A DNA stretch of 64,000 nt from Streptomyces spiralis (GTDB taxonomy: Bacteria; Actinomycetota; Actinomycetes; Streptomycetales; Streptomycetaceae), in the NCBI RefSeq assembly GCF_014654675.1, contig NZ_BNBC01000003.1, forward strand, positions 167,102 to 231,101. The letters are read 5' to 3'. The notes beneath the pieces were generated by a model. It made no database searches, was not told the DNA's origin, and saw only the letters and a program-made list of their open reading frames with translations. How positions within the stretch are numbered: the stretch's first letter is position 1; the number at the start of each line of letters is the position of its first letter. The translations under genes were made by a program, and so were the position numbers. Of the stretch, positions 46,520-53,981 are shown one piece after another.

Positions 46520-46790
46520 ACCGCGTGCTGCGCGAACTCGACGCGGCAATGTGCTGGCACCATCGCATGTAGTGGCGGACCTCGTACTTCTACGACAGTG
46601 GCCGCCAGCGGGGCGCAGGCGAGGTAGTACGCGATCTTGTCGGGCTTGCTCATGCTGCGGCGGCCCAGCATCCGCCGCTGCCAGGTCGGCTCGCGCGGGC
46701 CGTGCACGGGCCGCGACTTGGGCACGGCGAAGAGCGGCGGGGTGCCGGCGTCGATGGCGCACCCCGCCCGCTCACCGCGGCGAGACCGGT
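46520..46790 (-). pseudogene. IS701/IS4-like transposase remnant
   Basis: The minus strand reads CAIDAGTPPLFAVPKSRPVH, then GPREPTWQRRMLGRRSMSKP, then DKIAYYLACAPLAAT, followed out of register by VRHYMRWCQHIA. The last two pieces match the end of the catalytic domain and the conserved (R/H)Y-x-x-W-x-RHI block of IS701-family transposases, with the segment between them deleted. No terminal inverted repeats or target duplication were recognised. It is a dead fragment marking past insertion. Confidence 0.65.
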
Positions 46791-48373
46791 CAAGCGGCGA
46801 AACGATCAGGATCGGCGGCCTTCCAGTCCACCGCCCAGGACTCCGGCGGCTCGATCAGCAACTGCCCCGGGTCCAGCCATTCATAGAGCTCCGCGTAGGA
46901 GCGGACCGTGACCGGATCCACGCGCCGGCGCAGCATGTGCGGGCGCAGCTCGGCCGGTCCGTTCACGCCCAGCGAGGCGATGATCTTCAGGGAGCTGTTC
47001 ACCGTGGCGGACTGGAAGCGCTGGACCCGGACCGACTTGTCGTCGACGTGCAACGCGCGGGCGCGGCGCGGGTCTTGTGTGGCGACTCCGGCGGGGCAGG
47101 TGTTGGTGTGGCAGCTCTGCGCCTGGATGCAGCCGATCGCGAACATCATGGCGCGAGCCGCATTGGTGAAGTCGGCGCCCTGCACCATGCGCTTGACGAT
47201 GTCGGCTCCGGTGGCCACCTTGCCGCTGGCGCCGATCCTGATCCGGTCCCGCAGGCCGGCGCCGACCAGAGCGTTGTGGACCGTGATGAGGCCCTCGGTG
47301 AGGGGGCTGCCCAGATGGTCGGCGAACTCCAGCGGGGCGGCTCCGGTGCCGCCCTCCGCTCCGTCGACGATGATGAAATCGGGCGCGGTGCCCTCCTCGA
47401 TCATGGCCTTGCACACCGCCAGGAACTCACGCCGGGAGCCCACACAGAGCTTGAAGCCGACCGGTTTGCCCCCGGACAGCTCGCGCATCTCGGCGATGAA
47501 CCGGATCAGTTCCCTTGGGGTACTGAAAACCTCGTGGTACGGGGGCGAGATGACAGTCCGCCCCTCAGGGACTTCGCGTACCCGGGCTATCTCGGCGGTG
47601 ACCTTCTCCCCGGGCAGCACTCCTCCGATGCCGGGTTTGGCTCCCTGGGACAGCTTCAGCGACACGCACTTCACGCTGTCGTGAGCAGCCTTTTCCGCGA
47701 ACCGCGCCCGGTCGAAACGGCCGTCCTCGGTGCGGCAGCCGAAGTATCCGGTACCGATCTCCCACACCAGGTCGCCACCGTGCCGCAGATGGTATTCCGA
47801 CAGGCCGCCCTCACCCGTGTCGTGTGCGAAGCCCCCGAGGGCGGCGCCCTGGTTCAGGGCGAGGATGGCGTTGGCGGACAGCGAGCCGAAACTCATCGCC
47901 GATACATTGAACAGGGCCATGTCGTAGGGCTTGGTGCAGTCCGGACCACCGATGCGGACCCTCGGCTGCTCCGTCGGCACCGGGCGTGGCCTCATCGACG
48001 ACTCGAAGTACTCGTAGCCTTCGGCATAGACGTTCCGTTCGGTCCCGAACGCTTGCTCCGCTTCCAAGCCCTTGGCGCGCTGATAGACAAGACTGCGCAC
48101 ATCCCGGTCGTAGGGACGGCCGTCGTAATTGCGCTCAATGAAATACTGCTGCAACTCCGGCCGGATCGACTCCAGCATGAAGCGCACATGTCCCAGCACA
48201 GGGTAGTTGCGCAGCACCGAGTGGCGCTTTTGGAGGAGATCGTAGGTACCCACGCCCGCCAACGCCGCGCACAGCACGGCGGCTGGCCACCACCAGGGAG
48301 ATACGGCGGCCGCGAAGGATCCAAATGCGACTGCGAGGACTCCAATAAATGCGATCGCTGCAATTCTAATCAC
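46790..48373 (-). CDS. FMN-binding glutamate-synthase-like protein, membrane-anchored
   Basis: This is a 527-aa protein. An N-terminal hydrophobic region (about residues 1-45, AIAFIGVLAVAFGSFAAAVS) gives two short membrane segments. The rest is the GltB-type FMN/(FeS) domain: FNVSAMSFGSLSANAILALN, GALGGFAHDTGEGGLSEYHL-like region, FIIVDGAEGGTGAAPLEFAD, and the Cys cluster CIQAQSCHTNTCPAGVATQD. It lacks the glutaminase domain of true GltB, as in archaeal-type or stand-alone FMN members whose substrate is uncertain. Downstream (minus) it runs to within a few bases of the transposase remnant. It likely reduces or oxidises a 2-keto/amino acid-like compound at the membrane. Confidence 0.85.
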   Translation of the reverse strand: MIRIAAIAFIGVLAVAFGSFAAAVSPWWWPAAVLCAALAGVGTYDLLQKRHSVLRNYPVLGHVRFMLESIRPELQQYFIERNYDGRPYDRDVRSLVYQRAKGLEAEQAFGTERNVYAEGYEYFESSMRPRPVPTEQPRVRIGGPDCTKPYDMALFNVSAMSFGSLSANAILALNQGAALGGFAHDTGEGGLSEYHLRHGGDLVWEIGTGYFGCRTEDGRFDRARFAEKAAHDSVKCVSLKLSQGAKPGIGGVLPGEKVTAEIARVREVPEGRTVISPPYHEVFSTPRELIRFIAEMRELSGGKPVGFKLCVGSRREFLAVCKAMIEEGTAPDFIIVDGAEGGTGAAPLEFADHLGSPLTEGLITVHNALVGAGLRDRIRIGASGKVATGADIVKRMVQGADFTNAARAMMFAIGCIQAQSCHTNTCPAGVATQDPRRARALHVDDKSVRVQRFQSATVNSSLKIIASLGVNGPAELRPHMLRRRVDPVTVRSYAELYEWLDPGQLLIEPPESWAVDWKAADPDRFAA

Positions 48374-48479
48374 GTGCGAAACCTACTCCTGTCCCGGTAG
48401 CGTCACAATGTCTGAATGATGCGACATACGGCACATTCGGCGCACGGAAGTCCTATCGGCTCGGAGTATGCGAATTCCG

Positions 48480-49268
48480 TCACGCCGGCCCGGCCGGGAC
48501 CGAACCGCGCGCGTAACGGCCGGCCCATGCGGCCAGCAGCGTCGCGACATAGCGGGCGTCGGCACGATCGGTGAGCAGATGGTCGGCGCCATCGATCGCG
48601 ACAAAGGACTTGGGGTGCCCTGCTGCGTCGAGGATCCGCTGGGCGTTCTCCACACCTACCGTCTCGTCGCTCGGCGAGTGCAACACCAGGAGCGCGTGAC
48701 GCAGTCGGCGGATGCGCTCGGCCTGAGGCTGCGCGGAGATGTCGTCGAGGAACTCCCGACGGATGTGCAATACGCGGCCTCCGAGACTCACCTCGGCCTC
48801 CCCGTTCCGCTCGATCTCCTCCCGCCTGCCGCCGAAAGTGTGCACGACGTGCTCCGGCTCCGCAGGCGCACCGATCGTGGCCACCGCCGCCGTCTCGGGT
48901 ATCCGGTGCGCGGCGGCCAGCACGGCTGCGCCGCCCAGCGAATGCCCGATGAGGAGCGACGGTGCCGCGAAGTTCTCGCGCAAGTGGTCGGCGGCGCGCA
49001 CGAGATCGTCCACATCGGAGCTGAATGTACTGTCGGCGAAGTCACCCCCGGACTCGCCGATGCCGGTGAAGTCCACACTGAGGACCGCGATTCCGCGTTC
49101 GGCCAGCCCCCGGCAGATCCGAGCGGCCGCCAACCAGTCCTTGCCGCATGTGAAGCAGGGGGCGAATACGGCGTACGCCCAAGGCGTCCCCTCAGGCAGG
49201 TCCAGGCGCGCCACGAGCGGGACGCCCTGCGAGCCTACGAACTCGATTTTGCTACTGCGCCTGGACAT
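48480..49268 (-). CDS. Alpha/beta hydrolase of the type normally fused to OsmC
   Basis: This 262-aa hydrolase has the order ARLDLPEGTPWAYAVFAPC (strand 1), DFTGIGESGGDFADSTFSS, nucleophile elbow LLIGHSLGGAAVL (Ser), acid region VLHSPSDETVGVENAQ, and His in GADHLL. This is the N-terminal half of the bifunctional alpha/beta hydrolase/OsmC proteins, which here stops after the hydrolase half; no OsmC domain follows. Those fusions are linked to organic peroxide or stress responses. The ATG at 49268 gives the conserved N-terminus (KIEFVGSQGVPLVARL). Its promoter region carries copy B of the shared dyad element. Confidence 0.82.
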   Translation of the reverse strand: MSRRSSKIEFVGSQGVPLVARLDLPEGTPWAYAVFAPCFTCGKDWLAAARICRGLAERGIAVLSVDFTGIGESGGDFADSTFSSDVDDLVRAADHLRENFAAPSLLIGHSLGGAAVLAAAHRIPETAAVATIGAPAEPEHVVHTFGGRREEIERNGEAEVSLGGRVLHIRREFLDDISAQPQAERIRRLRHALLVLHSPSDETVGVENAQRILDAAGHPKSFVAIDGADHLLTDRADARYVATLLAAWAGRYARGSVPAGPA

Positions 49269-49338
49269 CCCGGCCCTCCACGCCCCCGGCCCCGATCTGG
49301 TTCCGTGTGCCACTTTTCTCGAGCGATATCAGCTCTCT

Positions 49339-49387
49339 GGGCAGAGTAGACCGGAAAGGAACCGAGAACATCGCACAATCTAGCGAT
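49339..49387 (-). promoter_or_regulatory. Shared promoter element, copy B
   Basis: This 49-bp block contains the perfect dyad ATCGC-N8-GCGAT (minus-strand reading, 49370-49387) and matches copy A at about 35 of 49 positions. It begins 71 bp upstream of the hydrolase start, the expected promoter position. Confidence 0.65.
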
Positions 49388-49460
49388 TCATGTGACTACC
49401 AAGTCTCGACTCAAGCCCACAATACATACCTGCAGCACGGCCCCACCTGGGCGGCAGTCA

Positions 49461-49480
49461 ATCACCAGATCATGCGATGC
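49461..49480 (+). promoter_or_regulatory. Shared promoter element, copy C
   Basis: The 20-bp core ATCACCAGATCATGCGATGC matches copy A (read on its minus strand) at 19 of 20 bases, but in the opposite genomic orientation. It lies 64 bp upstream of the small secreted protein gene on the plus strand. Confidence 0.65.
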
Positions 49481-49543
49481 ACTACGCACCTTCCTGATCG
49501 AAACTGGCCGCGTTGGAAGTTTCTACTCTCCGGAAACCAAGGA

Positions 49544-49831
49544 ATGATTGTTTTGCGCACCAAGAACAAGCTCGCACAGCGTATGGCGACCACCGCCGCC
49601 GCTCTGGCATTCGCCGGAGGCACCCTCCTCGTCGCCGGGGGTTCCGCGAACGCGGCTGCTCTTCCGGCCGACGCCCGCGTCCCTGCGCGAGCGGGTGCGG
49701 TGGCCGAGACGGGAACCGTCGGTGGGCACCACGACGGACATCGCGGACACGTCTGGGACTGTTCCAGGTACGAACGCTTCTACCCGTGGATCTGGGAGCA
49801 GCTCAAGACGTTCCGGGTGGCACGCCCGTAG
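49544..49831 (+). CDS. Small secreted protein
   Basis: This 95-aa protein has a signal peptide (about residues 10-38, AQRMATTAAALAFAGGTLLV then cleavage near ANAAAL). The mature part has a His/Gly stretch (HHDGHRGH, possible metal binding), then CSRYERFYPWIWEQLKTFR, rich in aromatic residues. No family recognised. AAGGA directly precedes ATG 49544. It shares an upstream dyad element with the hydrolase gene, so the two may be induced by one regulator. Confidence 0.65.
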   Translation: MIVLRTKNKLAQRMATTAAALAFAGGTLLVAGGSANAAALPADARVPARAGAVAETGTVGGHHDGHRGHVWDCSRYERFYPWIWEQLKTFRVARP

Positions 49832-49914
49832 TGGGTGACACCGGCATCGCCCGCGGCCCGAGAAGTTCGGTGGCACACCGCGGGAATATCCGGAACGACG
49901 TTACGGCTGTGCCC

Positions 49915-50487
49915 ATGTGGAATCCGGGAAACCCGCCGGTGTCGGAGGAAGTGCGCGAGGACGGACCGCAAGTGACCAAGGAACATACCGGCCACCGCGG
50001 CCTCGCGCCGGACCGCCGCAGGAGGCACACCGCTGAGCTGCTCGCCACGTGTGCCGCCTGTCTCATACCCTGGACCGTGATGCTGGGTCTGACGCTACCG
50101 TCGTCCCACCACGTGCACGAGTGGCGCCTGACCTGGGTCGGATTCGACGTGCTGCTCATCATGGCTTTGGCGTCCACGGCGTTCCTGGCCTGGCGGCGCA
50201 GCCGTTCGGTCATTCTGTACGCGCACGCCACAGCAGTCCTGCTGATCTGCGACACCTGGTTCGACATCTCGCTCGATGCCGGAACTGAGGACGTCTGGAT
50301 GGCGGGGGGCCTTGCCCTGGCCACCGAACTGCCGCTCGCCGCCTTCCTCATCCACCGGGCACACTCCCTGATCGCCCTGCTGCCATGGCCGCCCCCGCAC
50401 ACCGCCACCGGCGACACCGCCGGGAGCCGGACGGAACCGGTCCCGGAGGGGGAGACCCTCCCCCCGGGCCTGCGGACGCGTGGATGA
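49915..50487 (+). CDS. Four-helix membrane protein of unknown function
   Basis: This is a 190-aa protein. A cytoplasmic N-terminus of about 45 residues is followed by four helices (LLATCAACLIPWTVMLGLTL, WVGFDVLLIMALASTAFLAW, VILYAHATAVLLICDTWFDI, ALATELPLAAFLIHRAHSLI) and a Pro/Thr-rich tail. No known family is recognised. ATG 49915 is one candidate start and GTG 49971 another; neither has a clear ribosome-binding site. It follows the small secreted protein gene by 83 bp and may be co-transcribed with it. Confidence 0.6.
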   Translation: MWNPGNPPVSEEVREDGPQVTKEHTGHRGLAPDRRRRHTAELLATCAACLIPWTVMLGLTLPSSHHVHEWRLTWVGFDVLLIMALASTAFLAWRRSRSVILYAHATAVLLICDTWFDISLDAGTEDVWMAGGLALATELPLAAFLIHRAHSLIALLPWPPPHTATGDTAGSRTEPVPEGETLPPGLRTRG

Positions 50488-50505
50488 CCGGAGGGGTTCC
50501 AGAGC

Positions 50506-50880
50506 TCAGATGTGGGAGCCGCCGTACGCGACGGCACCCAGCCCGAGGAAGGCGAGCGTCGCACCGGCGAGGAGTGCCAGGACTTCGGCCGTCCCTGGGG
50601 CGCCCCGATCGGACGACGTCATGGCGGTGGCGGTCCACGGCGCCAGGGGGTATCCGTGCGGGGCCGCGCTCGCGGCCACGGCTGCACGGAGCCGACCGCG
50701 GTATTCGCCGGTGTCGACCGACCCGGGCCGCGGTTGACCATCCGTCCGTGACACGGGGAAAGTCCTCCCACGCCGGTACTCCTGCTCGAGCGCCTGGTAC
50801 GCGGCCCGGTCTGCGCCACGGGAACGACCCGGTCGGCCTCCGGGCTCACCGTCCGCATGTGATCGGATCGCTGATGGCAC
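50506..50880 (-). CDS. Small membrane-anchored hypothetical protein
   Basis: This 124-aa frame has GC-rich third positions throughout. Residues about 1-85 are hydrophilic with Arg/Glu (YQALEQEYRRGRTFPVSRTD), followed by one C-terminal helix (VLALLAGATLAFLGLGAVAY). The GTG at 50880 is the only reasonable start. It is convergent with the four-helix protein (stops 19 bp apart). Tail-anchored topology is inferred. Some of the N-terminal half may be non-coding. Confidence 0.45.
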   Translation of the reverse strand: MPSAIRSHADGEPGGRPGRSRGADRAAYQALEQEYRRGRTFPVSRTDGQPRPGSVDTGEYRGRLRAAVAASAAPHGYPLAPWTATAMTSSDRGAPGTAEVLALLAGATLAFLGLGAVAYGGSHI

Positions 50881-50970
50881 CGTGCCTGTGGCGCCGTCGC
50901 GACCAGGATCACCCGTACGTCACCCGCCTGCATCGCCCATTCACGGGATCCCCGCCGCCGCAGGCGTCAC

Positions 50971-53823
50971 TCAGTCCGCCCCGTCGGCGATGCCGCCCCG
51001 TTCGATCGCCAGCCGGGTCAGTTCGACCCGTGTGTTGATGCCGAGCTTGGTGAAGATGTGCTTCATATGCGTGTTGACGGTGTGCACGGACACGTAGAGC
51101 CGGTCGGCGACGGCCCGGTTGGTGAGGCCCTCCACGACGAGCGGGATGAGCTTCCGCTCAGATTCGGTCAGGCTTTCCCATCCCGCTGGGCCGGTCGTGT
51201 GGTGCCCTGGGGCAGCTGTGCGCACGCCGAACTGTCTGAGGCGCCGCATGATCCGTTCGTGATCGCGCAGGGCTCCGCATGCCGACGCCAGCTCACTCGC
51301 CTCTTCGAAATACCGGATCGCCGACGTGCTGTCGCCCGACGCGGCCACGCGGTCCCCGAGGTCCTCGCAGACCGCGGCCAGGGCCAGCCGCCTGCCGGTG
51401 CTCCGGTAACCGGTGACGGCGGACTCAAGTGCACCCCGGTCGTCGTGGAGCAGGCCGTCCACATGGGCACGGACGGTCCCGATGATCTGCTGGCTGTCGT
51501 CCTGTTCGGCGAGGGTGCGCAACGCGCCGGACACGGCCTGCGCGAGCGAGGAGTCCTCGCCGCGGAGCGCCATGCGCGCGATCCCGGGCCAGTGGGACGG
51601 CGGCGCCGCAAGCAGGCGTGCCGGCTCGGCGTCCGTGAAGCTGCCGCCCATCGCCGCTGCCGCTGCGGTGTCCCGGCCCTCCGCGTCAGCCAGGCAGGCG
51701 CGTGCGAGCGACACCCACAGGCCGTACCGCTGGGTGCTCGTGCCGGATCCGGCTTCGACGGCGCGGAGATGGTCCCTGGCTTTGGCGAGGTCACCGCGTC
51801 TGATCTCCACCAATGCCAGGACGGAGCGGGCCTGCGGATTCGGCTGGGTGATCTCGAGTTCGTCGGCCACCATCAGACTGGACTCGGCCTCTACGGCCGC
51901 GTCGTCCAGCGCCCCCTGTTCGAACAGCGCGCAGGCACGGCTCGCATGCCAGTGGGGAAGTGACCAGCCCAGGCCCAGCGCCTCCGCTTCGCGCTGCCCC
52001 TCCCGCAGCACCCGCTCGGTGTCCGCGAGCCGGTCGGTGGCGGTCAGCACCGTGGCCAGCCACAGCGCGGGAATCCGCGGCGGCCGCAGGTGGAGTACGC
52101 CGGACTCCGTGCCGGCGCGTGCCGTGGCCTCCTCGGCGAGCTCGAGGGCGCGGGCGAGACGCCCACGGTAGAAGAACGTCTGCGACTGGAACACCATGGC
52201 GCTGACGACGACGGCCGGGTCCTCGCTGCGGTAGGAGGCCTCGACCAGTCCGACGTCGGTCTGCTCGGCAGCGGTGATGTCCCCGAGGTACACGTGGCCC
52301 GTCGCCTTGGTCTTGAGCAGCCGGACCCGCAGGTCGGCCGGCAGCCCGGGAAGGGTCAGGGCCTGCTGGAGATGCGTCATCGCGGCGGCGTCGTCCCCCG
52401 CGGCCTGGTGGATCTCGGCGGCCACCAGGCGCAGACGCGCCTCCTGCAGCGGCTCCAGCCGGTCCGACAGGGTGGCGTCGACCAGGTTGAGCGCCTGGTG
52501 CACCCGGCGGGTCCGGCCGAGGTATTCGGCGGCGTCGGTCAGCAGGGCGATGCGCCGCCGGTCGTGCAGGGGCAGCAGTCCGGCGGTCTGCTGAGCCAGG
52601 TCCGCGGCCGCGTCAGGGGCCGACGAGGACAGTTCCCGTACCGCGGTGGTCAATGTGGTCACGGCGTCGTCGTCGACCGGGCCGCCCGACAGGACGACGT
52701 GCCAGGCCACCTCGGCCGATCGTGCCCCGATGCCACGCAGAATGTCGGCGGCCTCCCGGTGCAGAGCGGTCCGTACGGCCGGCGCCAGATTCTCGTGGAC
52801 GGCCTGCCGCATGAGGTCGTGGCGGAACGCCAGTCGCGGCCCGTCGCCGGAGAGCAGACCGGCGTTCAGGGCCGCCTCGACGCCCGACAGCAGGCTGCCG
52901 GCCTGCCTGCCGAGCATGCGGGCGGCCGTACCGAGGTCGAACTCCCGGCCCAGGACGGACCCGATCTGGAGCAGGCGCACGGCATCCTCCGGGAGCCGGT
53001 CCAGACGCGCGGCGACGCTCCGCCGGAAACCGACGGGGATGCCGTCGTGCAGCAGGCTCGCCACGCCCGCCTCCACTTTGACGGCGTCCGTGTCGACGAA
53101 GGCGCGCACCAGTTCGATCGCCAGGAACGGATTGCCCCCGACGCCCCGCAGCAGCCGGGCCAGACCGGGTGACGGTTTCGCCCCGAGGACGTCGACCGCG
53201 ATGTGCTGCAGCTCCTGCTGCGGCAGGGGACCGAGGGTCAGCCACCGGGCTCCGAGGCGTTCGAGGTCCTCCCGCACCCTGGCAACGGTCGGCCGCTCGG
53301 TCTCCGACCGTACCGCCAGCACCCACAGGATCCGCGAAGCCGCCAGTCGCCGGGGCAGGGTGCGCAGCACCAGGAGCGTGGCCGGATCCGCCCACTGCGC
53401 ATCGTCCACCAGCACGGCCACCGGGGCACGCTGGGCACGCTCCTCGAGAGCGTCCGCGATGCTGTCCAGCAGCCACAGCCGCTGATCGTCGGTGGCCGCG
53501 GCCGCTCGTTCGGAACCGTCGGAGAACTGCAGGGCGGACTGCAGGGCGGCTCCTGCGGCGTACTGGTCCAGCTCGTCGGCCCGTACGGACACCACGTCGA
53601 ACCCGGACCGCCGTGCCAGCTCGTCCAGCTCCGCGAGCAGCCGGCTCTTGCCGACACCGGGTGCGCCTTCCACGACGACGCAGGCGCCCCGTCCGCCACG
53701 CACCGCGTCCACGGCCTCACGGACAGCGGCCATCTCGCGGCCCCGTCCTCTGAGGCGCAGCCCGTTCATGGCCTGGTTCCCACGCCCACCGGGCCGGTCA
53801 CCCACGGGGTCTGTGCTGCGCAT
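50971..53823 (-). CDS. Large LuxR (LAL-type) regulator, first of two in the phenol cluster
   Basis: This 950-aa protein has an N-terminal AAA domain with Walker A VVVEGAPGVGKSRLLAELDE and Walker B VAVLVDDAQWADP, a long central helical/TPR-like region (about residues 370-860, many Ala/Leu/Arg helices), and a C-terminal LuxR helix-turn-helix (LTESERKLIPLVVEGLTNRA, then SVHTVNTHMKHIFTKLGINT). LAL proteins are ATP-dependent activators, as in MalT. Its divergent position to the hydroxylase gene suggests control of the aromatic cluster. The ATG at 53823 is not certain; 53769 is an alternative at MNGLRL. Confidence 0.85.
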   Translation of the reverse strand: MRSTDPVGDRPGGRGNQAMNGLRLRGRGREMAAVREAVDAVRGGRGACVVVEGAPGVGKSRLLAELDELARRSGFDVVSVRADELDQYAAGAALQSALQFSDGSERAAAATDDQRLWLLDSIADALEERAQRAPVAVLVDDAQWADPATLLVLRTLPRRLAASRILWVLAVRSETERPTVARVREDLERLGARWLTLGPLPQQELQHIAVDVLGAKPSPGLARLLRGVGGNPFLAIELVRAFVDTDAVKVEAGVASLLHDGIPVGFRRSVAARLDRLPEDAVRLLQIGSVLGREFDLGTAARMLGRQAGSLLSGVEAALNAGLLSGDGPRLAFRHDLMRQAVHENLAPAVRTALHREAADILRGIGARSAEVAWHVVLSGGPVDDDAVTTLTTAVRELSSSAPDAAADLAQQTAGLLPLHDRRRIALLTDAAEYLGRTRRVHQALNLVDATLSDRLEPLQEARLRLVAAEIHQAAGDDAAAMTHLQQALTLPGLPADLRVRLLKTKATGHVYLGDITAAEQTDVGLVEASYRSEDPAVVVSAMVFQSQTFFYRGRLARALELAEEATARAGTESGVLHLRPPRIPALWLATVLTATDRLADTERVLREGQREAEALGLGWSLPHWHASRACALFEQGALDDAAVEAESSLMVADELEITQPNPQARSVLALVEIRRGDLAKARDHLRAVEAGSGTSTQRYGLWVSLARACLADAEGRDTAAAAAMGGSFTDAEPARLLAAPPSHWPGIARMALRGEDSSLAQAVSGALRTLAEQDDSQQIIGTVRAHVDGLLHDDRGALESAVTGYRSTGRRLALAAVCEDLGDRVAASGDSTSAIRYFEEASELASACGALRDHERIMRRLRQFGVRTAAPGHHTTGPAGWESLTESERKLIPLVVEGLTNRAVADRLYVSVHTVNTHMKHIFTKLGINTRVELTRLAIERGGIADGAD

Positions 53824-53884
53824 GGGGCCAGCATGCCGCACGGCCACATCGCCCTCAACGCAGGTTCATGTGTGCCCGGCGCTT

Positions 53885-53896
53885 TCACCCGGGTGA
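53885..53896. promoter_or_regulatory. 12-bp perfect palindrome between LAL regulator and hydroxylase
   Basis: TCACCCGGGTGA is a perfect palindrome in the 158-bp divergent promoter, 86 bp before the hydroxylase GTG. It is a plausible regulator site. Confidence 0.4.
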
Positions 53897-53981
53897 TTGC
53901 CGGTTCCGTGCCGTCCGCTCACCCCGCCACGACACATGCTTCGAGGCGTCCAGATCTCTTGCCCCCCGAGAGGAGCACGAC

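Noticed and set aside
46637..48400. 587-residue plus frame opposite the FMN glutamate-synthase-like gene
   Set aside because: No conserved motif; the minus-strand gene has intact FMN and Cys-cluster motifs.
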